In this document: in pieces, positions 9,838-21,099 of the stretch
Numbering within the stretch: the stretch's first letter is position 1
How the letters are laid out: each line of letters opens with the position of its first letter
Source: Acanthosepion lycidas
Lineage: Eukaryota > Mollusca > Cephalopoda > Sepiida > Sepiidae
Assembly: GCA_963932145.1 (NCBI GenBank)
Contig: OZ010578.1
Coordinates: 23,170,827-23,234,826 of the forward strand
Direction of reading: 5' to 3'
Length of the DNA: 64,000 nt
Translations under genes and position numbers: made by a program
Notes under the pieces: generated by a model
The model's input: only the letters and a program-made list of their open reading frames with translations
Told to the model about the DNA's origin: nothing
Databases searched by the model: none

Positions 9838-9990
9838 GGTATAGTTTTCAGGTGCTTTCCAAAGTTGCTGCACGCTGCGATCACCTTCCCAGAAGTTACT
9901 TTCTTGACAAATTGACGATGGTGATATTCGAACACGAGTCTTATCAGAAAACGAACGTTCTAGCCACTCTGCAACGTTCTGTGTACATGC
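9838..9990 (-). mobile_element. tRNA-derived SINE fragment
   Basis: On the minus strand GCAGAGTGGCTAGAACG resembles a Leu-type tRNA 5' half with A box, and TGTTCGAATATCAC resembles the B box (GGTTCGANTCC), at a normal tRNA spacing. A tRNA gene is ruled out because no acceptor stem closes. Confidence 0.5.
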
Positions 9991-10370
9991 TCTTGAGCTT
10001 TGGATCATATATATGAGTATATATCATTCTTTATATGACATTTCATGCTGAAGAATTCGCAGTGCAGCACGGAACGATGTCAGTCAAGGAACTCTCATTT
10101 AATAGCTTTTCGTGATATTTGCTTTTTAAAACGTCTATAACTATTTTAATACATTTAACTCTTTTTTTAGTTTTGCCAGAAAGACATAACTAAAATTACT
10201 GAATATTTTCTTTAAAAATAAATTACGACGTTCAATAAATTGTGATTATAATTATTGAAGAGAATTAAAAATTCCAATTTCCTAATTAGACATTTTTACC
10301 TTTTATTTTTAACCTATGTAGATATTTTGTTTTGGATAAATTTAATTTTTCTTGATAATTTGCTCCTGTC
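9990..10370. other. No recognisable feature
   Basis: AT-rich sequence without visible repeat or coding structure. Confidence 0.5.
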
Positions 10371-10374
10371 CTGA

Positions 10375-10700
10375 TTTCGCCTGATTCGCTATTGTATTCC
10401 TTACAAATTCGGCGTAAGACAAGGATGTGTCGTCTCACCAGACTTATTTAAAAATTACGGTGAAGTAATCCTGGGATAATTAAAAGCCAGAACAGCATAC
10501 ATTATTGGCAGCAACAACATTAGATATGCAGATGATTCTGAGTTGATAACACACACAGCAATGAAACACCAGGAAAGAAAAAGGACTAAACATCAATTGT
10601 AAGAAATTAAAATGCACGGTTGTCAAAAAAAGGAACAGCTCAATATGCAAATTACAAATTGGAGATACCAAATAAAACCAGTAACATAATTTAAATATAT
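10375..10700 (+). mobile_element. LINE-A reverse transcriptase fragment with YADD box
   Basis: The frames read GVRQGCVVSPDLFKNYGEVIL, IIGSNNIRYADDSELI, then NCKKLKCTVVKKRNSSIC and FKYIG. These are reverse transcriptase motifs B, C and the start of the thumb; YADD is the catalytic aspartate pair. The same blocks occur in order in LINE-A at 45880-47900. Ends are abrupt on both sides; the 3' side is directly followed by a 5S-tRNA SINE. Confidence 0.88.
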
Positions 10701-11045
10701 CGGGGCTTACTGCCATATCACATTGATCACTAAAGTTAAGCAACGTCAAGCCTGGCTAGGACCGCCAAAAGCTTGGCTGCGTATATGTTGTAATGGATAA
10801 TGGCTCGAAATTGTTAAATGGAATGCAGTGTTCTAATTCCAGTCTCGTTCGTTATATTACGCGCAAATACCCTTGGGAAAGGTATGAATCTACCTCATCT
10901 CCCCCAGCTATGGGTCAGTTAGTAAGTCACAAAATCACTATTATATCCAAAATAAATAAATTAAATTTTTACATTCTAAAATATTTTCTGGCTTTAAATA
11001 ACCTGAAAAAGGTTGATAAACCGTGAAAAAGGGATCAAACAATCA
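10701..11045 (+). mobile_element. 5S rRNA-tRNA hybrid SINE, copy 2
   Basis: Starts GGGCTTACTGCCATATCACATTG, then GATCACTAAAGTTAAGCAACG and AAGCCTGGCTAGGACC: the beginning and internal promoter region of 5S rRNA with an internal deletion. The tRNA-like part has TGTTGTAATGGATAATGG (A box) and GTGTTCTAATTCCAG (B box). The central block follows (GGGAAAGGTATGAATC, CCCCAGCTATGGG), then a tail ending near GGTTGATAAACCGTG and CAAACAATC. Confidence 0.85.
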
Positions 11046-11274
11046 TAAATATATGGGAAATGTTTCAAGAGAGGTGGCAAAGTTTATTGACCTCGATCAT
11101 CGCTGAATGCCATAGTAGTGAGGCCTGATACCCGATTAATCTAAGCTTAACCTATTACTCTATAGAAGTCAGTATTACTCTTAAAGGAGTTTCACATTTG
11201 CCAGCAATATTAGAGATCGAAAAAGAAAATCGATGAAGGACTCACATAACCTTTTTAGCTCATGGATCAACACA

Positions 11275-11560
11275 TGTACTGCAGCTATAGCAGGAGTAGT
11301 GTGTTCAGCCTGACGGAACCCATTCCTATTCCGGTTGCTTATAAATTCAATGTTTGCTTTCTCCTAGCCTGTTTACCATATCAATATAAGAGACCAGTCT
11401 GATTTGCTCTTTAATCCATACCTGGAGGATTCATATTTTTTCTAAAAACATTAGCGCGAAGTGAATGAAACAGAATCGAGCGGGAATTGAACCCAGCACA
11501 CCTATTTCACTATGCGCATCGATAGCCACTACACAATCAGCATATCCCTGTTAAAGAGCA
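11275..11560 (-). mobile_element. tRNA-derived SINE with the shared central block
   Basis: Minus-strand reading: TGTGTAGTGGCTATCGATG (A box region) and GCTGGGTTCAATTCCCGC, a near-consensus B box, followed by GAATGAA..TTCACTTCGCGCTAAT and GAATCCTCCAGGTATGG. The last two blocks match the central block of the SINEs at 15895 and 41394. The 3' part differs. Confidence 0.7.
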
Positions 11561-11599
11561 CTGGCGTGTTATCTTTTATCTTCTTATATAGCACTGAAT

Positions 11600-11900
11600 A
11601 CTTGACTGTTATCTTTACAAATAAAAAGATATCTGAAGCATCCAAGATTCTACGAAGAATAGTGAAAATGCTGCGGACAGAAAATATGGAAAACGAGAAA
11701 AAATGAAAGGAAAATAAGAAATGAAGAGAAATTGTGGCTTACAATCAGATACACATAATGAAAAATAGAAGACTTGGCGAATATAATACTTGCAGAAAAC
11801 ATCGAAGGAATAAAAAGCAAGGATGGGCATGCTAGCTAGAGAATTAAAGGTCTTTGTTAAAACAAAATGAAATCTAGGAATACTGATTTTAAAGAGAAGG
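11600..11900 (+). mobile_element. Possible LINE-A fragment upstream of the reverse transcriptase
   Basis: One frame gives IEGIKSKDG, like the linker IKSKDG that I associate with this LINE between endonuclease and reverse transcriptase. The rest is too decayed to confirm. It may instead be unrelated purine-rich sequence. Confidence 0.25.
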
Positions 11901-11964
11901 AAGCAGATAATGAAACTTACGAAAGATTGGTTTAATAATATTGTCCTTCCTCGATTTCCATTTT

Positions 11965-12450
11965 TTCTGTTTCAACGTATGCTATACAATGCAAATATTA
12001 TAAATTGTTATTAGATAGCTACGCAATAAATGAGATATCTGCTTATTCTATTTGAACGTATGCTATACAAAGTTAAGATTATAAATTGCTATTAGATAGC
12101 TACCCAATAAATGAGATTTCTGCTTATTCTATTTGAATGTATGCTATACAAAGCTAAGATTATAAATTAGATAGCTATCCAATAAATGAGATATCTGCTT
12201 ATTCTATTTGAACATATGCTATACAATGCTAATATTATAAATTGTTATTAGATAGCTATCCAATAAATGAGATATCTGCTTATTCTATTTGAATGTATGC
12301 TATACAAAGCTAAGATTATAAATTGTTATTAGATAGCTATCCAATAAATGAGATATATGCTTATTCTATTTGAATGTATGCTATACAAAGCTAAGATTAT
12401 AATTTGTTATTAGATAGCTATCCAATAATTGAGATATCTGCTTATAAACA
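11965..12450. repeat. 81-bp tandem array, about six units
   Basis: Unit of about 81 bp built on GTATGCTATACAAAGCTAAG, ATTATAAATTG, TTATTAGATAGCTATCCAATAA and GAGATATCTGCTTATTC. Units differ by few substitutions; one lacks about 8 bp. No open frame. Confidence 0.93.
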
Positions 12451-12484
12451 ATTAGTAACAAAGATTTGAATCTTGGAATAAAAT

Positions 12485-12620
12485 ATGTCTTTAAATGCTG
12501 ACTCAACACAGAAAAGAAACTACAATATTCCTACAAAAGGTGAAGGAAAGCGAGAAGAAAGGACTAAACATCAAATGACCGAAGGCAGAATACCTGGTTG
12601 TCAGCATAAAAGTTCTGGGT
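12485..12620 (+). mobile_element. LINE-A fragment (after YADD box)
   Basis: Pieces such as TEKKLQ, KVKESEKKGLNIK-like and AEYLVVS lie in adjacent frames and match the segment after YADD in LINE-A (AETE.KLQ.L...V.ESEKKGL..NCKKTE.MVVS). The open frame starting at 12485 is a mixed-frame reading of this. From 12650 to 12790 there is a GC-richer patch I do not recognise. Confidence 0.55.
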
Positions 12621-13189
12621 ATGATGATAAACTACATCTGGCAGCAAGGCCTCTAATCGGAGTTTGGAAGTTTTGAAAAGCCTCGAACGACCTCTTGATT
12701 GCTGTTGTTCCAAGGTGCACCCTGACCCAGGGCGTTAGTACCTGCTAGGGTCCCAACTACGTGGGAAAAGCAAAAAGCGTTATGAAGGTATAAAAATACA
12801 TTTTTTATGGTAAAAATACCAGCAATACATTTTTATATAAAATTACCAACAATACAAATTTATAGGAGAATTACAAACAACGCATTTTATAGCAATATAA
12901 TCAACAATTTATTTTATCTGTGATTGAAGGCATATAGTTGCCTTGAAGATATTTAGATTTTCGGAATTAAATAATACATTGACGTGTTTATATGCCGCTA
13001 AATGAAATCACTCAACTGAACATTAATTGGAGATACCAAAATCAAAAATGTACAATTCAAATATCTGTGGAGTTGTTTAAGAAAACTTAAATCTGAAGGT
13101 GCATTGGGATAGTGAAAAGATACTTTTCAAAAACTAACCAAAGTATGATGAAATAAAAAAATTAAAAAAAACAAAGAAAAGAGTACTGA

Positions 13190-13545
13190 ACTGTTATGTA
13201 ATAACAGTCCTCCTCTATTTCCTCGCAGATGAAGAAGAGACGTGAAGACAGAAATGTGGTCATACATAATGATGCTGAGAATACCATGGACTGAACATGT
13301 GAGCAACGACGATGTCTAAAAGAAAATGAAAACAAAATGGACACTTATACTTAACATGAAATTTCTATGACATAGAAAGCTTGGAGAATGTGACACTCAT
13401 AAGACTGATTGAAAGCAATAAAATCTGAGGAAAATATTGTATAAGCTACCTAGATAAGAAAAAGGCAAAAAGAGCTACAAAGAACACGAAAGTGTGGAGA
13501 GCCATGAAAGAGACGCGATGCATAGAAGAAGAAAAATAGCTAAGT
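13190..13545 (+). mobile_element. LINE-A 3' end leading into the 33-bp array
   Basis: Readable pieces are MWSYIMMLRIPWTEHVSND, KMKTKWTLILNMK, then LWRAMKE near the end. This is the LINE-A C-terminus. The 33-bp minisatellite starts within a few bases of the LINE's end, so the array may have grown from, or inserted at, the LINE 3' tail. Confidence 0.8.
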
Positions 13546-15145
13546 ATAAAAGAATATAGGTAGGAATGTTAAGAAGAACCATAGGTAAATATGTAGGAAT
13601 GTTAAGATTAGACATAGCTAAGTATGAAGGAATGTTAAAAAGAAACATAGGTAAGAATGAAGGAATGTTAAAGAAACATGGCTAAGTATGAAGGAATGTT
13701 AAGATTAAACATATCTAATTATGAAGGAATGTTAAGAAGAAACGTGGGAAAGTATGAAGAAATGTTAAGAAGAAACATATCCAATTATAAAGGAATGTTG
13801 AGAAGAAACATGGCTAAGTATGAAGGAATGTTAAGATTGAATATATCTAATTATGAAGGAATGTTAAGAAGAAACATAGGCAAGTATCAAGGAATGTTAA
13901 GAAGAAACATATCTAATTATATAGGAATGTTAAGAAGAAACATGGTTAGGTATGAAGGAATGTTAAGAAGAAACATGGCTAAGTCTGAAGGATATGTTAA
14001 AAAGAAACATGGCTAAATATGAAGGAATGATAAGATTAAACATATCTAATTATAAAGGAATGTTAAGAAGAAACATGGCTAAGTATGAAGGAATGTTAAG
14101 ATTAAACATATCTAATTATGAAGAAATGTTAAGAAGAAACATGTCTAAGTATGACAGAATGTTAAGAAGAAACATGGCTAAGTATGAAGCAATGTTAATA
14201 TTAAACATGGCTAAGTATGAAGGAATGTTAAGAATAAACATATCTAATTATAAAGGAATGTTAAGAAGAAACATGGCTTAGTATAAAAGAATGTTAAGAT
14301 GAAACATATATAATTATGAAGGAATGTTAAGAAGAAACGTGGGAAAGTATGAAGGAATGTTAAGAAGAAAGATATCTTATTATAAAGGAATGTTACGAAG
14401 AAACATCGCTAAGTATGAAGGAATGTTAAGATTAAACATATCTAATTATGAAGGAATGTTAAGAAGAAACATGGCTAAGTATGAAGGAATGTTAAGATTA
14501 AACATATCTAATTATGAAGGAATGTTAAGAAGAAACATGGCTAAGTATGAAGGAATGTTAAAAAGAAACATGGCTAAGTATGAAGGAATGTTAAGATTAA
14601 GCATATCTAATTATGAAGGAATGTTAAGAAGAAACATAGGTAAGTATCAAGGAATGTTAAGAAGAAACATATCTAATTATATAGGAATGTTAAGAAGAAA
14701 CATGGCTAAGTATGAAGACATGTTAAGAAGAAACATTGCTAGCTATGAAGGAATGTTAAGAAGAAACATGTCTAATTATATGTTTATATTTTCAAGGATA
14801 TGTTGAAAAGAAATATGGCTAAATATGAAGGAATGATAAGATTAAACATATCTAATTATGAAGGAATGTTAAGAAGAAACATAGGTAAGTATGAAGGAAT
14901 GTTAAGAAGAAACATGGCTAAGTATGAAGGAATGTTAAGATTAAACATATCTAATTATGAAGGAATGTTAAGAAGAAACATAGGTAAGTATCAAGGAATG
15001 CTAAGAAGAATCATGGCTAAGTACGAAGGAATGTTTGAAGAAATATGGCTAAGTATGAAGGAATGTTAAAAAGAAACGTGGTTAAGTATGACGGAATGTT
15101 AAGATTAAACAGAACTAATTATGAAGGAATGTTAAGAAACATAGC
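13546..15145 (+). repeat. 33-bp minisatellite, about 48 units
   Basis: Unit AAACATGGCTAAGTATGAAG plus GAATGTTAAGAAG, 33 bp, so every unit keeps frame and reads as the 11-residue MLRRNMAKYEG. Two unit types alternate irregularly: MAKYEG and ISNYEG (a third, IGKYEG, is rarer). Long frames at 13678-14016, 13994-14281, 14324-14806 and 14800-15069 result, separated by unit-length errors. No start context or signal suggests a real gene; the bias follows from the unit length. Confidence 0.95.
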
Positions 15146-15755
15146 AGAACTGACTGGCTTTAATGGCTTGGTTGACAACCGATGCAGCAGAACTCTGTGA
15201 AATAGCCTCATCACCCAGCAATTGGCCAAGTCGGGTGCGAAATGCTAAAACCTAAAGACATGATCAATCAAAGGGGGGTTCCTCTTAATGGTGGGAAAGT
15301 GCAGGAACTGGATCTAAATATGTTCTAATGAGCTTTCATGCCTCTTGTCTTTTAATTACAATATCAATAGAGACAGTACAAGTAAATATATATGGAGCCC
15401 CATCACTACCTAGCTGAAAGACTATCACACCTTGCACTTTTGCGCACATTTGCCTTTGTGCTGTATTCAACTCGCCTTAATGATTACCTTGAACAGTATC
15501 CATCTCGTTTGATATAATCGCATGCGTTGTGAATGAGATGTACACTAAATATCGCCTACTCCCAGCACACGGTGTTCTACCAATATCAAATAGATCACGA
15601 CAACCGCAGCTGTTGACTTTGACTCACGAAACGCCAGTCTTAATAAACATTTTATGAGCTCATAGCTCTCTTTCCCTAACATTTTGTCATCGCCATCTTT
15701 CTCTCTCTCCCTCTCTCTTTCTCTCTAGCTACGCCTTTCTTCATCTAAACTTCTT
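15146..15755. other. No recognisable feature
   Basis: Mixed-composition sequence, slightly GC-richer than its surroundings, ending in CT-rich DNA at 15690-15730. No gene or repeat recognised. Confidence 0.5.
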
Positions 15756-15889
<134 letters not shown>

Positions 15890-15891
15890 GT

Positions 15892-16333
<442 letters not shown>

Positions 16334-16367
16334 TCTTTATACAATGTCCACCCTCTCTATATATCTA

Positions 16368-16740
16368 TAGCCGTATCACGTTGAAACACGTGTTCATGTA
16401 CAACCACCGAAGTAACGACGAATCTGATCAGTATGAAGATCACTTGGGAATGACAGGTTCTGTAATTTTGGGTGTACGGATAGTGTAATGGATAATGCCT
16501 CGGAATTAGAAATCGGTGTGCCGAGTTCCAATTACGATAGTGTTCTCTATATTCACTTTACGTGAAAATAGTCTTGAAAAAATATAAATCCGCTAATACA
16601 CCCTCCCCATCATCTACGGAGTATGACTTGTATATGTACATCATTATTATTCCCAAAATAATCTTACAATCTAAAAATAGTTTTTTGCTTTTAAATATCC
16701 TACAAAAGATTGATAAAAAGTGAAAAAAAAAACAATTCAT
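16368..16740 (+). mobile_element. 5S rRNA-tRNA hybrid SINE, copy 3
   Basis: 5S-like: AGCCGTATCACGTTGAAACA, ACCACCGAAGTAACGACG, TGATCAGTATGAAGATCAC, then TTGGGAATGACAGGTTCTGT. In 5S rRNA the order is GGCCATACCAC..TGAA, GAAGC.AAGC, GTTAGTACTTGGATGG, TGGGAATACCGGGTGCTGT. tRNA-like: GTACGGATAGTGTAATGGAT and GCCGAGTTCCAATTACG. Tail ends GATTGATAAAAAGTG, poly-A and CATTCATTC. Nearly full length. Confidence 0.87.
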
Positions 16741-16818
16741 TCATTCGTTTGGTTTGTATCTTTAACACTTCTATACCCCTGTTCCTGCCATTTTGTAACT
16801 TTCTAACAATCAGTGTTC

Positions 16819-16819
<1 letters not shown>

Positions 16820-16868
<49 letters not shown>
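16820..16868. repeat. (TA)n microsatellite
   Basis: TA tract with one CATA interruption, followed by a T run. Confidence 0.95.
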
Positions 16869-16872
<4 letters not shown>

Positions 16873-16904
16873 TTTTTTTTTGTCTACGTATATCTTTTTC
16901 ATAA

Positions 16905-17500
16905 TCGTCCATATAGCTGTGCTTGTCGTGATTGGGTTGAATATTAGTGATTGGAAAACAACCAAAAGTCAATTTTAAATGGTTTATTTTAAAAGTCTGA
17001 GATTTTTTTTATTTTTTATTTTTTCATGTTTGTCCGATTAATTGACTCAAAGAAGCAGGGAAAGGGGTTCCATCAAAAGGATAATGAAGAAACTTTAGAT
17101 ATATGGGAAATTAACGAGATTATTTAATAACAGAAAAAGACTGAGCCGAGATTAATTCACTCATATTCAAATGAAATGCAACTGTAACATTTTTAGAATA
17201 GACTAAATCTGTAGCAGAATTCGCATACAAAAGCATTTTTACAAAGATCAAAAATCAATGTTGTCATACAACAAAGGTGATGCGGGTGAAAGTCTACAGA
17301 AGAATTCACGGCGAAAATACAAAGTAACATTTCAGTATTTACCAAGCGAGAAATTGGCAAGAATAAAATATAGAAGACCCAGGGGAAGGACATAGAAAAG
17401 AAACTTTTTAGAAAAGTTTTAACTAAAGCATTTTACATTTGGTACACAACTTTTCGAGAATGATGAGGAAAACATTTTAAATACACAGGTATTATAGGAT
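16905..17500. other. No recognisable feature
   Basis: AT-rich; no coding or repeat structure recognised. Confidence 0.5.
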
Positions 17501-17504
17501 TTGG

Positions 17505-17895
17505 AACAAATCCGATGTTTCCGTATGATCGACGAAGTTAAGCAATGTCAAATCTTATCAATACCCTAGATAGGTGACCACTTGAGAATACCAGATGCTG
17601 TAAGATTTGATGTGCGGATGGTGAAATAGACAACGGCTCGAAATCGTTAATCGGAGAGCTGAGCTCCAATTCCCTTTGGGTTCGTTATATTCACTTACGC
17701 GCCAATAGGCCTTGAGAAAGGTGTGAATCCACCTCTACTTTCCAAGCTATGGGTTAATTAGTAAAACTTGTATCTCTAAATCAGTACTATATAAAAAAGA
17801 TTCTTACGATCTACACATATTTGTATGGCTTTGAATAACCTGCAAAGGTTTGATAAGCCGTTAAAAAACGAATTAGCCAATTGATCCACAAATAG
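17505..17895 (+). mobile_element. 5S rRNA-tRNA hybrid SINE, copy 4
   Basis: 5S-like: GTATGATCGACGAAGTTAAG, CAATGTCAAATCTTATCAAT, CTAGATAGGTGACCACTTGA, GAATACCAGATGCTGTAAG. The tRNA-like part follows after about 9 bases: GTGCGGATGGTGAAATAGAC and GCTGAGCTCCAATTCCC. Central block: GAGAAAGGTGTGAATCC and CCAAGCTATGGGTTAATTAG. Tail: ATAACCTGCAAAGGTTTGATA. The best copy for seeing the 5S-to-tRNA junction. Confidence 0.88.
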
Positions 17896-17899
17896 GATC

Positions 17900-18650
17900 A
17901 CTTTTATTAAATATTCATCAGAGAATGAGATATAGTATTTTCTGCTTTTGTATTATTTGTTTTTCATTTATTAAACAGACTTCACGTGCTTATTGGCGAG
18001 TAAAGCAATGTTCGTATGCAAATATGTGCAGGAAAGTGTATCACGATTGTAATTTGTCTATGCACGATTCGGATGATAACAATATTCTTTTCTCTGTCTG
18101 CATCCAGAAGCCTTTTTTATGTGCGGTAGTTTGACACATCTTGATTTGGAGACGTTTTTAAGTAACACTTCTTGTAATAGTAGTAGTAGTAGGTAGACAT
18201 ATTTTAGATTCTTTAAGTATGGATTTTATAAAAGTTGGGTTGACATGTCTTTAAAGATAGTAAGAAATTTATCAGAATTCCCCTAAAGTTTTTCCAACAT
18301 AAAGTATTATGTTTTTTTAGAGTTGCATTTATACAGTCAAACGAATACTTCCTATTATGATAAACGCTATTTTTCGAAATAATGTTTATCATATTAAGAA
18401 ATAATGTTGGATTAAAACAAGAATGCATTAAAGTAATTCTAAGCAGACTGCAGGAAAACTTCATCACGTTTAATGACACTTACCGTGTGTTTCATTGCAA
18501 TAAAATGGACTTGAAACCTTACACCTGTTGTTCAAGATACTACGAAGCCTATTTGCCTAATTCTTTATCTTCATTCTTATCAATATAATGTACAGTTATA
18601 CCAAGGAAATATTTATAAAAGGCCTAGCAACTATGAGAATAGGATCCAAA
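17900..18650. other. No recognisable feature
   Basis: AT-rich DNA with a short (TAG)n run near 18178-18192. Open frames at 17925, 18213 and 18382 have no recognisable domain and overlap antisense frames. Confidence 0.5.
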
Positions 18651-19990
18651 TATGGGGGCGAACGTAATAACCTAAATAAAAATTATTTGACACTTATTAT
18701 TTAAGACATTCAATTAAGTATAAGGTTCTTTTATTTGAACTTCAAGTATTTTAACTTAATTGAAAAAAAATAAATTTATGCAAAATTGACAAAAAATGTC
18801 ATTATGAATTTTATCACAAAATTAATTTTTCTCGATTATATTGTTTTTCATAATAATGAATATATTGAATTTTATATTAATTGAGTTTTATGAATAATTT
18901 ATGTTTTTTCTTTCTGAAAGGTATTTTTTTTAAATATATTGAATTTGAATTTTAACATCTTTCATAAATATAAAGACAAAAATGTTAATTTTTCCACATT
19001 CTAAATTAATGAAAAGTGTTATCTATTAAGAATTTTAGCACAAAAAGTCAAGATCATAATTAAATTCTATAAATTTAACATTTTATAACAGTTCTTTAAA
19101 TATACTGTAAAAATTTAAGCGAAGAAAACAATTCATTCCTGTATTATAGTTGAACTAATTTAAATAGCAAAACTCACTAACAATATCATTAAGAATTTTG
19201 TCACATAAAGTTAAAAACTCTTCTATAAAAATGATTATATTGACTATAAAATAAATTTTTAAGAATAATTTTTGTTCTCTTTAAACCTTGTTAAATATGT
19301 TGAATTGTAGTCTTATCAATCGTCTTAAATAGGAAAAATATATAACCTTTTTCGTTGGAATCGTACGATAGGCACTTTAGAGACCAATTGCTTTTTGGGT
19401 TTTTTTTTTAATTAAATACTCCAGATCACGAATATCAAAAAAATAAAAAAACAAAAAGATTTTTATTAATTGGTATAAAATGTTACTAAAAATATTCATA
19501 TTGAAAAAAAATTACCTCCATTAAATGTTGGTATAACTTTGATCCGGGCCACAATTGTTCAAAATCTGGAAATGTTCTGGCAAACATCTGATAATATGCA
19601 AGCTCTAAAACCCTAAAGATATTATATTGTTTATAGGAGACTTCATTAAAAGAAAATATTAATAGAAGTTTAACACTAATGACAACTTTTTTCTTATTTC
19701 TGGTAATTTAAAAAAATCTACTGAATGCCAAAATTAAAAACTTTTAGGAATTTTATTCGCAAAAAGGCAACTCAATTAAAACCACAAAAAGGTTTCAAAA
19801 CAATTTCATTTTTTAAATGTTTATATTTCCCTTGTATAATTTTCATTAAGAATTAGTATGAAAAGGTGATTCCTACATTTTCAATTGGTAAATATATGTT
19901 CGGGAATCCACTTTTTTAAAAAAAAATGTCAGAGACATTTATCAGGAATTACTTATTTTTAATTTTCCACCTACTTATAATGAATTGTTT
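18650..19990. repeat. Very AT-rich, imperfect repeat region
   Basis: Recurring phrases ATTAAGAATTTTG.CACA, AT.AAAATTAATTTTT and TGATTATATTGA suggest a decayed tandem repeat, best seen between 18790 and 19260 with roughly 180-bp spacing. No coding frame exceeds 60 codons. Confidence 0.45.
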
Positions 19991-19998
19991 AATACACC

Positions 19999-20003
<5 letters not shown>

Positions 20004-20052
<49 letters not shown>
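20004..20052. repeat. (TA)n microsatellite
   Basis: Pure TA tract that hosts MITE copy 2 at its 3' edge. Confidence 0.95.
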
Positions 20053-20057
<5 letters not shown>

Positions 20058-20154
20058 TTGGTGCAAAAATAATGACGTAATAATGTCGCTTTTTGACGTT
20101 AAAAAATACGTCAAAAAACGACATTATTACGTCATAATTTTTGCACCAACCTAA
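20053..20154. mobile_element. Mariner-type palindromic MITE, copy 2
   Basis: 102-bp palindrome, TTAGATTGGTGCAAAA at the left (one change from copy 1) and TTTTGCACCAACCTAA at the right, centre GACGTTAAAAAATACGTC. TA on both sides. Same length and centre as copy 4. Confidence 0.93.
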
Positions 20155-20177
20155 TATATATATACGCATGTGTGTCA

Positions 20178-20340
20178 TAAAATATAATTTTAAGGTATGC
20201 TATGTGTATGGGTTAAAGTGTTCGATATCAGAGATAGATCGTATGTAAATATAAAAAGTGGACATTGAATACAACATACAGTGACGACAGTCTGTTTCAG
20301 TCACGCAATCGACAGGTGTGTAACGATTGCGTTGAGCATG

Positions 20341-20341
<1 letters not shown>
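20178..20341 (+). mobile_element. Dispersed repeat H, copy 1
   Basis: ATATAATTTTAAGGTATGCTA, then AAAGTG.TC.A.ATCAGAGATAGA, then AAA.GTG.ACATTGA and GACGACAG-type blocks. Related copies are at 59400-59560 (minus), 59572-59655 (plus), 59670-59790 (plus) and 62785-62885 (minus). No coding potential. Confidence 0.7.
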
Positions 20342-20391
<50 letters not shown>

Positions 20392-20425
20392 CATACATAC
20401 ATACATACATACATACATACATACA
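20342..20425. repeat. (TA)n(CATA)n microsatellite
   Basis: TA tract to about 20386, followed by about ten CATA units to 20425. Confidence 0.96.
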
Positions 20426-20429
20426 AATA

Positions 20430-20772
20430 TAGATAAATAGACTCGTTTCGAAAAACCCTCGAATTTTTGATTTGCCAATAATCAAATCAATCTCGAGGGA
20501 AAAAACGTTTTAAAAAAAGAAAGAGCTACAAACATGAACTACTGCCGAAAAAAATCGCACAGATGCAGGTCTGAAGCCCAAAGAAAAAACCCCGATACGA
20601 GTAAACAACTAACTAACAACAAAAGAGCTCAATACAACCGTAGAGCATACCTAGATACACCTAGTGAGCCAGACAAACCTACCTAGGTTACACCTAAACG
20701 GATCGTCAGGGAAATCCGAACTTTAGGTGAAACCTAGGTAGGTTTGTCTGGCTCGTTAGGTGTATCTAACTA
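20430..20772 (+). mobile_element. Fold-back element, family K, copy 1
   Basis: Body shares AAAAAAGAAAGAGCTA, GAAAAAAATCG and AGCCCAAAGAAAAAAAC with 34052-34250. The 3' end is an inverted repeat: left arm 20650-20698 and right arm 20722-20770, with AGCCAGACAAACCTACCTAG on one side and its complement on the other, loop about 23 bp. Non-autonomous; class unknown. Confidence 0.75.
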
Positions 20773-20799
20773 TATATATATATTCGTGTTTGTGTTTGT

Positions 20800-20960
20800 A
20801 TGAATAAAGAAAAAAGGAAAACTTTCCTTAGCCTACGCGTTTCGTCCTCTAATCGATTTTATCAAAGTAAATGTAACGACTTTAATTCCGAAAAATATTT
20901 AGAAGCGTGAGGAAAATATTAGTTTTTCAGAATTTAAAATTTAAGAACGCTCATAAATGT
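20800..20960 (-). mobile_element. Repeat end with decayed hammerhead-like core
   Basis: Minus strand near 20880-20830 reads TTTGATAAAATCGATTAG then AGGACGAAACGCGTAGG. GGACGAAACGCGTA keeps the GAAA strand, a loopless ACGCGT stem III and a GUA cleavage triplet of a hammerhead ribozyme. The CUGAUGA strand is degraded to TTGATAA. Treat as a remnant, not a working ribozyme. Confidence 0.4.
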
Positions 20961-21025
20961 ACATCACGCTAACTGAAGAGCAATTATGGAGGATGGTTAA
21001 TCATGTAATTTAATATCTGATAAAC

Positions 21026-21027
<2 letters not shown>

Positions 21028-21095
<68 letters not shown>
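21028..21095. repeat. (TA)n microsatellite
   Basis: Pure TA tract bordering the ribozyme fold-back element. Confidence 0.95.
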
Positions 21096-21098
<3 letters not shown>

Positions 21099-21099
21099 T

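Noticed and set aside
14324-14806. 160-codon repetitive protein gene
   Set aside because: It is a product of the 33-bp array; frames break at units of irregular length and no promoter or start context is seen.
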